From an uncultured Prochlorococcus sp. (lineage in GTDB: Bacteria; Cyanobacteriota; Cyanobacteriia; PCC-6307; Cyanobiaceae): DNA of 64,000 nt. The position numbers and the translations under genes are program-made. The stretch spans positions 1-64,000 of the forward strand of contig NZ_CACAYO010000008.1 in NCBI RefSeq assembly GCF_902536725.1, read 5' to 3'. Numbering within the stretch: the first letter of the stretch is position 1; every line of letters starts with the position of its first letter. Positions 58,067 to 64,000 of the stretch are shown here, piece by piece. The notes beneath the pieces were generated by a model that made no database searches, was not told the origin of the DNA, and saw only the letters and a program-made list of their open reading frames with translations.

Positions 58067-58213
58067 TTAAATCTTAAATGTCCAATCAGAATTTAATGCT
58101 TGAGCTTCTGGATTGTTTTTTAAAGCTACTTCCATAGCTTCTTTTTTATTATTAGCTATAACAACTTCATCAAATTCCTTTCCATTTTTTTTGAGACTTA
58201 CTTTGAAACGCAT
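58067..58213 (-). CDS. 48-residue conserved-looking small protein
   Basis: The reverse strand from ATG at 58213 encodes MRFKVSLKKNGKEFDEVVIA, then a helix (NNKKEAMEVALKNNPEAQAL) and the end NSDWTFKI before TAA at 58067. The beta-beta-alpha-beta layout and the pattern K-x-N-G...V-V-I-A-x-N...A-x-x-x-A-x-x-x-N-P-x-A suggest a real small cyanobacterial protein, but I cannot name the family. It begins exactly where znuB stops, convergently. Confidence 0.6.
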   Translation of the reverse strand: MRFKVSLKKNGKEFDEVVIANNKKEAMEVALKNNPEAQALNSDWTFKI

Positions 58214-58296
58214 AAAAATTATTTAATTAATCAAAAGTTAACCACTAAGCAAATAGATTTAAATACTTTTAAAAGTTAATTGATGAAATAGAAACT

Positions 58297-58545
58297 TTAG
58301 TTATTCTGAAGTTTTTCTACTACAGATTCTTTCTCAATCTTAGCTACATCCTGTAATCCATTAGCATCAAACCAAGGAGCGTTTACCCAATTAAATCCTT
58401 CCCCAAAAGTATTATCGGGAGCAGCTACGTACCAGTGACATGACGAATCGGGAACATCTACAGCACATTTTGACCAGTCAGCTTCCCATTGTGGAACTTG
58501 TACCCACATTACAGATGCTAATAAAAAAGAAAAAATAATATTCAT
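58297..58545 (-). CDS. Small exported protein, hypothetical
   Basis: 82 residues with a short signal peptide (about 1-15) and a Trp-rich mature region: WVQVPQWEADWSKCAVDVPD, then SCHWYVAAPDN and FNWVNAPWFDANGLQ. Two cysteines may pair in the periplasm. Family not recognised. Confidence 0.55.
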   Translation of the reverse strand: MNIIFSFLLASVMWVQVPQWEADWSKCAVDVPDSSCHWYVAAPDNTFGEGFNWVNAPWFDANGLQDVAKIEKESVVEKLQNN

Positions 58546-58554
58546 AATTATCGG

Positions 58555-58698
58555 TTAGCAAAATTTTGAAAGATTTTTTTCACATTCTTTCTTTCTTTTC
58601 TTCCAATAATTTTCAAGTATTTGATATTTATGCTTATTTTTAAATTGACTTAAATGAATATTCTTCTGATTAAGAACTGAAGTGTTTTTGATTTTCAT
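58555..58698 (-). CDS. 47-residue basic protein (tentative)
   Basis: The reverse strand from ATG at 58698 encodes a Lys-rich peptide: MKIKNTSVLNQKNIHLSQFK, then a probable helix ILENYWKKRKKECEKNLSKF and terminal Cys before TAA. It ends 9 bases before the next minus-strand gene starts, which supports a co-transcribed gene. Coding status is uncertain at this length. Confidence 0.4.
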   Translation of the reverse strand: MKIKNTSVLNQKNIHLSQFKNKHKYQILENYWKKRKKECEKNLSKFC

Positions 58699-58763
58699 GA
58701 CTCAAGCTGTCAATGTAGATCATATTTAAGACACTTTATAGATTTTTTGAAGTGAATTTATAC

Positions 58764-58952
58764 TTAATTTTTGTCCTGCTTTTGTGTAGGTAAGTATTTT
58801 TCGGGATTATTTTCAATATAAGTAAGCGAATATTTGACAACACAGACTATTACTGAAAAAAGAGCAATTGCCGAAATAATAAAAATGATTTTTTTGTAAA
58901 TGATTTTCATGAAATTTTTATGTTTTTGATTATTTTTTTCATCAACGTCCAA
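58764..58952 (-). CDS. Small single-span membrane protein, hypothetical
   Basis: 62 residues: a polar, charged N-terminus (MDVDEKNNQKHKN), one hydrophobic helix at about 17-42, and a short outer tail ENNPEKYLPTQKQ. No family recognised. Confidence 0.5.
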   Translation of the reverse strand: MDVDEKNNQKHKNFMKIIYKKIIFIISAIALFSVIVCVVKYSLTYIENNPEKYLPTQKQDKN

Positions 58953-59026
58953 TTTTTCTGAAAGATTTAAATAATTAGTAATTTATACTGTAGCCTTTTA
59001 AATTACCTACGGAGTAGAATTAAATT

Positions 59027-59099
59027 CATCAGAAACTCCTCACACACTTTTTTCTGATAACTTTAAAAGTACTCGGCCGCAAAGTTTGAGTACTTTTTG
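59027..59099 (+). ncRNA. Candidate small RNA with a Yfr1-type motif in a hairpin loop
   Basis: A TAGAAT -10-like hexamer (59015-59020) precedes the hairpin ATCAGAAA (59028-59035) / TTTCTGAT (59051-59058), whose loop contains CTCCTCACACAC. The shared ACTCCTCACACACT (14 bases, 59035-59048) is identical to the core of Yfr1. It is followed by a strong terminator at 59065-59099. Total about 73 nt. The arrangement differs from Yfr1, where the motif lies between two hairpins. Confidence 0.6.
59065..59099 (+). terminator. Rho-independent terminator
   Basis: AAAAGTACTC (59065-59074) pairs with GAGTACTTTT (59088-59097) around a 13-base loop, with the T-run continuing past the stem. It ends the preceding small-RNA candidate. 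Confidence 0.8.
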
Positions 59100-59176
59100 T
59101 GTTTTTGAGATGTGACAGTTAAAATAGAGGTCTATTAAGCATTACATATTTTTAATTTAAGTGTGATATTGATTGT

Positions 59177-59272
59177 GTGTGTAGGAGGAATTGATTTATT
59201 TCAGTGGAAACAAGGAAACACTTGATATAAATCAATTTTAAAAGATCTCTCTTTGAGGGGTCTTTTTTTTTT
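59177..59272 (+). ncRNA. Candidate Yfr2-family-like small RNA
   Basis: A GATATT -10-like element (59165-59170) predicts a start near 59177. A long hairpin follows: ATTGATTTA pairs with TAAATCAAT, then TCAGTG with CACTTGA (one bulge), presenting GAAACAAGGAAA in the loop with the adjoining CA. AGGAAACA is the loop hallmark of the Yfr2-5/Yfr10 family. A terminator at 59243-59272 ends it. Length about 95 nt, as in that family. Its predicted 5' end GTGTGTAGGAGG can pair with the Yfr1 motif. Confidence 0.6.
59243..59272 (+). terminator. Rho-independent terminator
   Basis: AGATCTCTC (59243-59251) pairs with GAGGGGTCT (59255-59263, two G-U pairs) around TTT, followed by nine to ten T. It ends the Yfr2-like RNA candidate. 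Confidence 0.85.
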
Positions 59273-59401
59273 GGGATTATTAGAAATAAATATTAAATTC
59301 TGAATATAAAAACAAAAATGCTTTCTTCCAAAATAATTAGGTCGTCATTACAAATTAATAATTTAATTCGTTAGATTATAAGCTGTTAAATTCTTCTGTT
59401 A

Positions 59402-59785
59402 ATGCAAATACTTTTTTTAACAATTTTAATTTGTTCAAGCTTTTTATTCCCTTCTTCATCATTTGCCTCACATATAGAACTAAAACCTTGTGTAGAGATT
59501 GCTCATTGTGTACGAGAAGAATGGGAGGTTAATAATATTGAGAAACCTTTTGAAGAGATTAAAACATTTATCGAAAACACTCCAAGAACTGAGATTGTAG
59601 AAATAGATGGCGATTATCTTCATGCTGAGGCAACCAGTAAATGGATGAAGTATGTAGACGACTTAGAAGTATCCTTTCTACCTGAATCAAACATCTTATC
59701 AATAAGATCAGAATCAAGAGTTGGAGAAAGTGATTTGGGAGTGAATCAAAAAAGAGTTGATTTACTAAAATCGAAAATGTTTTAA
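59402..59785 (+). CDS. Exported DUF1499 family protein
   Basis: 127 residues with a signal peptide (about 1-22, SSSFASH). The mature part has the DUF1499 pattern: PFEEIKTFIENTPRTEIVEIDGDYLHAEATSKWMKYVDDLEVSFLPE, then SIRSESRVGESDLGVNQKRV. Function unknown; such proteins are common in photosynthetic organisms, often in the lumen or periplasm. Confidence 0.85.
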   Translation: MQILFLTILICSSFLFPSSSFASHIELKPCVEIAHCVREEWEVNNIEKPFEEIKTFIENTPRTEIVEIDGDYLHAEATSKWMKYVDDLEVSFLPESNILSIRSESRVGESDLGVNQKRVDLLKSKMF

Positions 59786-59924
59786 GTTAAAAAGTAAAAA
59801 AAATAATGTATTTTTATTTTTTTTTGTATAACTTTTCCATTTTTAAAAAAAATTAGCAGATAAAAAAGTGATAATTGTCATCATGCCTTGATAATGGCAA
59901 ATTTATTAGATTTTCTCTAAAAAG

Positions 59925-60209
59925 ATGATCATAAATTTTATATATTTATTGTTATCTAGTTTTGTTTTTTTCTGGATTTATATAAACATTAAAAAAAATG
60001 GATTTAAATGGATAATCAAAGGTCTTTTTCAAATTGGAATATTGGTATTATTTATAGGAGTGTTTTTCAAAATATTTTTCACATTACCCCCTAATTTATT
60101 TATAAAAATATTATTTCTTTTTATTTATACATGGTGCACTGTTGGAATAAATGTAAATTTCATGATCCCTTTGATTAGTTTGATTGACCAAAAAATAGTG
60201 AAAAAATAA
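59925..60209 (+). CDS. Small three-span membrane protein, hypothetical
   Basis: 94 residues, almost wholly hydrophobic, with helices at about 2-22, 33-52 and 60-88 and a short Lys-rich end. No family recognised. The extreme AT-richness could generate chance hydrophobic frames, so confidence is moderate. Confidence 0.5.
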   Translation: MIINFIYLLLSSFVFFWIYINIKKNGFKWIIKGLFQIGILVLFIGVFFKIFFTLPPNLFIKILFLFIYTWCTVGINVNFMIPLISLIDQKIVKK

Positions 60210-60246
60210 AACTTAAATAAGCCTTAATTGTCAGTACAAAATAAAT

Positions 60247-60393
60247 CTATTTCCTAAATCTGCAATATTGAAATTTATAAGAATTATTTTTTCCTTTTGA
60301 AAGTCTTTTTCTTGTATACCTAGTCTTTAATGCCAAATCTGTAATCATATATATTCCAAATAAAAGAATGACTATTCCAATAAAATATTTCAT
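60247..60393 (-). CDS. 48-residue single-span membrane protein (tentative)
   Basis: The reverse strand from ATG at 60393 encodes the hydrophobic helix MKYFIGIVILLFGIYMITDL, followed by a strongly basic tail (TRYTRKRLSKGKNN...FRK) ending at TAG 60247. The helix plus basic stop-transfer tail is what a real small inner-membrane protein looks like, N-terminus outside. Confidence 0.45.
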   Translation of the reverse strand: MKYFIGIVILLFGIYMITDLALKTRYTRKRLSKGKNNSYKFQYCRFRK

Positions 60394-60423
60394 TATTTTT
60401 TATGTAATTACTATGTTTGAGAT

Positions 60424-60831
60424 TTATTCATGATGCCAACTAATTTTAATATCAATTTCTTGAGATAAATTTCTTGTAACTGGACATTCTTTGGCAGCTT
60501 TTTTCAAAAAATCAGTAGTTTCATTAGAAGTGCTCTCTGGTATAAAAATATCTATTATTAGTTGTTTTATCTTCCTCTCACTATTTCGTGTCATTACTTT
60601 TTCAATATTTAAATATATACCTTTCAAATCAAATCCTTTCGATTTAGCTTTGATTGCCATAATGGTTAGCAGGCAAGTACCTAGAGATGTTGCTAATAAA
60701 TCAGTTGGGGAAAAACTTTCACCTTTACCGCAGTGATCTAAAGGTGCATCAGTTCTAATAAGACTTCCAGATTGTAGATGAATAGCCTCACAGTTTAAAT
60801 TTCCTAAATAAGAACATTTAACTTTAGTCAT
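60424..60831 (-). CDS. OsmC-family peroxiredoxin-like protein
   Basis: 135 residues of the OsmC/Ohr superfamily, which reduces organic hydroperoxides with two cysteines. Cys53 is in LATSLGTCLLTIMAI and Cys116 in KKAAKECPVTRNLS; SFSPTDLLATSLGTC is the diagnostic stretch. More like the YhfA/OsmC-like subgroup than Ohr. Cytoplasmic. It probably protects against lipid peroxides formed in light. Confidence 0.88.
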   Translation of the reverse strand: MTKVKCSYLGNLNCEAIHLQSGSLIRTDAPLDHCGKGESFSPTDLLATSLGTCLLTIMAIKAKSKGFDLKGIYLNIEKVMTRNSERKIKQLIIDIFIPESTSNETTDFLKKAAKECPVTRNLSQEIDIKISWHHE

Positions 60832-60956
60832 TTGAAAAATTAAATCAGGAAAATATTATTTATAAAAAATTATGGAACATAACAAGATTATTGATGTGAA
60901 ATTTTTATTTGCATATTAGTGGAGTATTAAGGAAATTCATCATTCAAGTTTTGAAA

Positions 60957-61199
60957 TCAGTTTTTATATCCATATTCCTCTAAGCAATACTCAATTAATT
61001 CAATTGATTTATTAAGAGTTCTTTTATTTTTATTTTCTAGATCGAAACATTCATTTAAAACACGTATAGTTTCATTTAAAAATGATTCTTCTTTATTTTT
61101 TATATCTTTAACTTGATTTATATAAATTAATTTTTTAATCCCAATTAGGGAAAATATGATAATTGATATTGTAAAAATTGCTATTTTGATTTTATTCAT
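60957..61199 (-). CDS. Small anchored hypothetical protein
   Basis: 80 residues: N-terminal hydrophobic helix (about 4-22), then a helical polar part (LNETIRVLNECFDLENKNKRTLNK) with two cysteines. Family unknown. Confidence 0.5.
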   Translation of the reverse strand: MNKIKIAIFTISIIIFSLIGIKKLIYINQVKDIKNKEESFLNETIRVLNECFDLENKNKRTLNKSIELIEYCLEEYGYKN

Positions 61200-61263
61200 A
61201 CAATTAATTATTACAAATATTTTAATTTATTTAATATCTAAAAACTTTACATAGCTTGTAGAA

Positions 61264-61365
61264 CTAAGTAATTACATATGTAGCTGCTGTTATTACTATG
61301 GCAGTAATTGAAATGAAGATGTATGGAACAACCTTTAAAGGTATATATAGATTATTTTTAGACAT
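61264..61365 (-). CDS. 33-residue membrane peptide (tentative)
   Basis: The reverse strand from ATG at 61365 encodes MSKNNLYIPLKVVPYIFIS then ITAIVITAATYVIT and stops at TAG 61264. It is one membrane helix with a polar N-terminus, like many tiny picocyanobacterial membrane peptides. Coding status cannot be proven without comparison. Confidence 0.35.
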   Translation of the reverse strand: MSKNNLYIPLKVVPYIFISITAIVITAATYVIT

Positions 61366-61480
61366 AATTAGAAACTTTATACAAATAATTACATTCCCTT
61401 TAAACTTTATAAGTCTTCAAATATACAAATTAATTTTCTTTGCATAAATTCAATCCTTTTAAAGATTAACAAATTTATAT

Positions 61481-61687
61481 TCATTGAATTTTCATTAAAT
61501 AAAGTATCTCTAAATCTTGTCTTGAGTCCGATATTTTTCTTTTTAAAAAGATTAATTCTTCTTGGCTCATTTTTGATTCTTTTATCATCAATTCTGCTTG
61601 TTCAATAGCATGTTCTATATTTCTAATTTTAATTTCTCTTATTGAGGGATCATCTTTACATGCTTTTTTAGTATTCGTATCTAACAT
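61481..61687 (-). CDS. Small helical hypothetical protein
   Basis: 68 residues from ATG at 61687 (a GTG at 61705 would add six hydrophobic residues). AAGGTGA lies upstream as a ribosome site for the ATG. The sequence is charged and helical (IKIRNIEHAIEQAELMIKES, then QEELIFLKRKISDSRQDLEI), a likely coiled coil. Family unknown. Confidence 0.5.
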   Translation of the reverse strand: MLDTNTKKACKDDPSIREIKIRNIEHAIEQAELMIKESKMSQEELIFLKRKISDSRQDLEILYLMKIQ

Positions 61688-61779
61688 GTGTACGAAAAAA
61701 ATCACCTTGAATATAATATTAATTAAAACTTCATTATGCTACAACCGCAAATTTAATTAAAATAAATTATTATAAGGAT

Positions 61780-61833
61780 AGGAACTTTAACCTTAGCTAA
61801 CCCTCTCTTCAATTGATCGAGTGGGTTTTTTTT
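61780..61833 (+). ncRNA. Candidate short RNA ending in a terminator hairpin
   Basis: A TATTAT -10-like element (61768-61773) is followed by a predicted start near 61780 and, at 61800-61833, a hairpin ACCC-t-CTC / GAG-t-GGGT with eight T. No plus-strand gene lies between 60209 and 61868 for this terminator to serve, so a RNA of about 54 nt is the simplest explanation. It might instead belong to an attenuator upstream of the gene at 61868. Confidence 0.4.
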
Positions 61834-61867
61834 ATGGTGTAATATACTCCTAGCATTTACTATTAAT

Positions 61868-62242
61868 TTGGAAGATTCAAAACTTAATCCTGAGGAAAAT
61901 AATTCAATCGAATCGTCCCCCAATTTGAATGAAGACAATACAGATCTTAATGAGGGGAATAAAAAAGAAGAAAATGTTAAGGCATTTACAGAATTTCTAG
62001 AAAAAGCAAGTGATCAAGATTCTTCAGAAGAAAAAGTAAAACTTGATTCTGAGCAACAAAAACAAAAAATTGACAAATCACTTTTTAAAAGATTCCTTAA
62101 TAATGGATTTGATGGCATTTCAACTAATCCAAACTATAAAATGTTGGCATTATTAATAGTCCTTTTAATTAATCTGTCTCTATTTTTTGTAATTGGCAAT
62201 ATGGGTAAAGCGTTTTTAAGAAATGCAGGAATTATGGGTTAA
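61868..62242 (+). CDS. Acidic protein with one C-terminal membrane helix, hypothetical
   Basis: 124 residues: an acidic, low-complexity N-terminus (about 1-70, rich in Glu, Asp, Asn, Lys), a basic patch SLFKRFLNNGF and one membrane helix at about 92-112. TTG start at 61868; no ATG is available upstream. Possibly anchored with the disordered part in the cytoplasm. Family unknown. Confidence 0.55.
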   Translation: MEDSKLNPEENNSIESSPNLNEDNTDLNEGNKKEENVKAFTEFLEKASDQDSSEEKVKLDSEQQKQKIDKSLFKRFLNNGFDGISTNPNYKMLALLIVLLINLSLFFVIGNMGKAFLRNAGIMG

Positions 62243-62337
62243 AAATTATTTATTTCTTTTTGGATATTCATCTTTACAATTTTGATTCTTCAAATGAAAC
62301 TGTGATATTTTCTTGTCAAATTAATATTAAATAAAAT

Positions 62338-62499
62338 TTGGATAATAAAGAGCCAGAAAATCCAGTAGTTTACCTTTCTAAGTTAGTCAAGAAATTAGAT
62401 GTAAAAAACAGAAATGGTTTAGTGGCCTTAGCAATAGTAAACCTTTTAGTGATTCTTTTATTTAAATTTTATTTGAAAGGATCTGGATTATTATCTTGA
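62338..62499 (+). CDS. 53-residue single-span membrane protein
   Basis: TTG at 62338 (an in-frame TAA lies one codon upstream of the preceding codon) opens MDNKEPENPVVYLSKLVKKL, followed by a hydrophobic helix NGLVALAIVNLLVILLFKFY and a short tail before TGA. Like its upstream neighbour it has TTG-GA(A/T) at the start and one C-terminal helix. Confidence 0.5.
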   Translation: MDNKEPENPVVYLSKLVKKLDVKNRNGLVALAIVNLLVILLFKFYLKGSGLLS

Positions 62500-62533
62500 A
62501 TTTAACTGCTGTTAGTATTATTCAGTGTTTTAA

Positions 62534-63304
62534 TTAATCATTAGAGATTGAATTTGAATTCAACAAGGAAATTGAAGGCCTTATATAAATAAAAATAGAC
62601 CCGTACATATCCTGCATAATTCTCATTTCATTGTCTAAATATACAATTGAGACCTGGCAATTTGGCGATTCTTTATTCCAAGGTAACTTGTTCCATACCT
62701 CTTTAACTGGATACCATCTATCCATAAATAATTCACTAAATAATGGAATCTTATTAAGTCCATCAACTTTGGAAACTTTGGTCTTTTGTAAGTTCATATC
62801 AAGTAAATTATTTCTTAAAACTAAATCACTTGCTAGTGTTATTACTCTTCCACCAAAAGTAGGCAATAGTTTGAACCAACCTAAGATAGGAATAGTTGTA
62901 AGCCCAAATATTGTAGTGTCAAAAGTAGATATAAATTCTTTTTTTTCAAAATCAATCTTTTGAGCAATTCTCCCAATAGTTGATATGCCAAAGGATCCTA
63001 CTTGCAATTGATGTAATTTAAAAAAAAGATTACTTTTAAATTCATCATTTAATGCCTTTTCAATAGCAAGGAAGAAAGGAGAACTTCGAAATAATTCAAC
63101 ATTAGAAAAAATTAATTCCCACTCTCCAGACAATAATTTTTCTGATATTTCAAAACTAAAGTCTTTAAGAGCATCAATCAATTCATCCATTTCATTAGCT
63201 TTTTCTGCATACATTGGAGAAATTAATTTATTTAATCTTTGCCCTCTATCTGTAACAGCAGCTATTTTATATATATTTGACTTTATCTCTCCAATTTCTT
63301 TCAT
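62534..63304 (-). CDS. PAP/fibrillin (plastid lipid-associated) family protein
   Basis: 256 residues from ATG at 63304 (a TTG nine codons upstream also fits). The family core LLSGEWELIFSNVELFRSSPFFLAIE, GSFGISTIGRIAQKID and the late C-terminal strands with IVYLDNEMRIMQD and FIYIRP identify a PAP/fibrillin. These lipocalin-like proteins bind lipids, carotenoids or quinones near thylakoids and plastoglobules. Cytoplasmic or peripheral, no signal peptide. Confidence 0.85.
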   Translation of the reverse strand: MKEIGEIKSNIYKIAAVTDRGQRLNKLISPMYAEKANEMDELIDALKDFSFEISEKLLSGEWELIFSNVELFRSSPFFLAIEKALNDEFKSNLFFKLHQLQVGSFGISTIGRIAQKIDFEKKEFISTFDTTIFGLTTIPILGWFKLLPTFGGRVITLASDLVLRNNLLDMNLQKTKVSKVDGLNKIPLFSELFMDRWYPVKEVWNKLPWNKESPNCQVSIVYLDNEMRIMQDMYGSIFIYIRPSISLLNSNSISND

Positions 63305-63389
63305 AACTCCAATACAAGAAATACTAATCAATTTTAGGAATTTAATTTGAAGTTGATGGCCATTTTAATAATGCTGGTAATAAAATCAA

Positions 63390-63572
63390 TTAATATTCTC
63401 CCCACCTTTTACCAATATCAAAACCCCATTCAGTGGTTAATCTAATTACTTCATCATGATTCTTGCATTTTGAAAGGGATAACTTTTTACTAGAATTATT
63501 TTTTATTAGCTCAGCAATTTGATTAAGTTGCTCTATTTTTTTTAGAAAATTAATGAGATCTTTATCTGACAT
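63390..63572 (-). CDS. Nif11-like small protein
   Basis: 60 residues. The layout S-x-x-x-L-x-x-F-L-x-K, a helix, then a spaced L-x-x-x-x-x-x-x-x-V-I-x-L-x-x-x-x-G-F-D-I matches the Nif11 domain (about residues 3-52). In picocyanobacteria Nif11 domains occur as leader peptides of lanthipeptides, but this copy has no Gly-Gly cleavage site, no Cys-rich core and no LanM next to it. Probably stand-alone. Confidence 0.55.
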   Translation of the reverse strand: MSDKDLINFLKKIEQLNQIAELIKNNSSKKLSLSKCKNHDEVIRLTTEWGFDIGKRWGEY

Positions 63573-63576
63573 TTAT

Positions 63577-63684
63577 CTAGGAAGTAAATTTTTGATCATA
63601 AGTAAATATGTAATAAAGAACCCAGGCAACACCAATAATCAGAATTGCAATCATTATATTTACTGACCAAACTACTTCTACCAT
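63577..63684 (-). CDS. 35-residue single-span membrane peptide
   Basis: The reverse strand from ATG at 63684 encodes MVEVVWSVNIMIAILIIGVA then WVLYYIFTYDQKFTS and ends at TAG 63577, four bases before the Nif11-like gene's ATG. One Trp/Tyr-flanked helix, as in small thylakoid subunits, but no known subunit was recognised. Confidence 0.45.
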   Translation of the reverse strand: MVEVVWSVNIMIAILIIGVAWVLYYIFTYDQKFTS

Positions 63685-63808
63685 GTAATTTTTTGTATAT
63701 TTTTAATATATCCAAAATTTAAACTAAATTAACCGTTAATAATTTAAATCTAGAGCGATACATTATTAATGGTAGGTATATAGAATAATCATAAATGGTT
63801 TAAAATTT

Positions 63809-63988
63809 ATGGGAGAAGCTAAAAGAAGGGAAGAGTTAGGCTTACCACCTAGAGAAAGGAAAAAGGAAAAACAAACATCGAAAAACCAACTAAACAAAAT
63901 TTTAAATAAATATCCTTATTTACCTTTCATTTTAGGTTTTTCATTACTAGCAATATTAATTATCGATTTAGTTAATTACTACAAATAG
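63809..63988 (+). CDS. DUF2839 family small membrane protein
   Basis: 59 residues. The N-terminus MGEAKRREELGLPPRERKKE is the DUF2839 hallmark, followed by a linker and one helix (about 37-55, PYLPFILGFSLLAILIIDLV). Widespread in cyanobacteria and some algae; function unknown. Confidence 0.8.
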   Translation: MGEAKRREELGLPPRERKKEKQTSKNQLNKILNKYPYLPFILGFSLLAILIIDLVNYYK

Positions 63989-64000
63989 ATATATAAAGAG

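Noticed and set aside
59205..59231. GTG-initiated eight-codon frame within the Yfr2-like RNA after AGGAGG
   Set aside because: Spacing to the GTG is about 15 bases and the frame lies in the stable hairpin; RNA function is the better explanation.
63390..63572. Lanthipeptide (prochlorosin) precursor
   Set aside because: Only the Nif11-like part is present: no Gly-Gly site, no Cys/Ser/Thr-rich core and no modification enzyme in the window.

Overview
The window is a compact, strongly AT-rich, gene-dense chromosome segment from a picocyanobacterium. It most resembles a high-light-adapted Prochlorococcus. The evidence is cyanobacterial marker genes (petH, petG, chlI, opcA, cytM, sasA, lycopene cyclase, GH57 branching enzyme, PAP/fibrillin, DUF2839), a ferredoxin-NADP reductase without the phycobilisome-linker domain, and the small RNA Yfr1 lying between a guaB3-type gene and trxA. 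No transposase, integrase, phage gene or CRISPR array was seen. The strain assignment is inference.

Layout. 1-8.1 kb: a truncated polyol dehydrogenase, an alpha/beta hydrolase, cdsA, an Orn/Lys/Arg decarboxylase, an ABC1/UbiB kinase, a RodZ-like protein and malQ. 8.3-12.3 kb: prs, two small proteins (one a CpeS-like lyase candidate), the clock output kinase sasA, tRNA-Glu and a START-like protein. 12.4-30.9 kb: petH, then zwf-opcA-cbiA (oxidative pentose phosphate supply of NADPH plus corrinoid synthesis), a GGPP synthase, folD, a 7TM-HD protein, leuA, a GH57 branching enzyme, lycopene cyclase, gyrA and guaB3. 31-38 kb: Yfr1, trxA, hisH, rsmD, petG, cytM, an RNA methyltransferase, chlI, ruvC, 5-formyl-THF cyclo-ligase, sufE and hom. 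38-50 kb: a partial peptide-type ABC transporter (binding protein and one permease), a DUF1400 hydrolase, an MFS carrier, a PfkB kinase, small proteins, and a transglutaminase / alpha-E / ATP-grasp operon.

51.7-58.1 kb is a zinc-homeostasis island: a 51-residue twin-CX3C protein, a WD40 protein translationally coupled to a G3E (CobW/COG0523) GTPase, a histidine-rich ZnuA, znuC, a Fur/Zur regulator on the opposite strand between znuC and znuB, and znuB. The GTPase and ZnuA, one cytoplasmic and one exported, each carry what looks like the same inserted domain of about 110 residues, beginning FEW-x-G and ending FT-x-H-x3-EF. Palindromic operator candidates lie upstream of the GTPase, znuA, znuC and znuB/zur.

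58-64 kb is a run of small, mostly unrecognised, often single-span membrane proteins, with an OsmC protein, a DUF1499 protein, a PAP/fibrillin and a Nif11-like peptide. Inside it, at about 59.0-59.3 kb, lie two tandem small-RNA candidates. The first carries the Yfr1 signature ACTCCTCACACACT in a hairpin loop. The second has a Yfr2-family-like AGGAAACA loop, and its predicted 5' end can pair with the Yfr1 motif. This RNA pair and the shared zinc-system domain are the two best leads in the window. Everything was read by eye: no homology search, folding program or promoter model was run.
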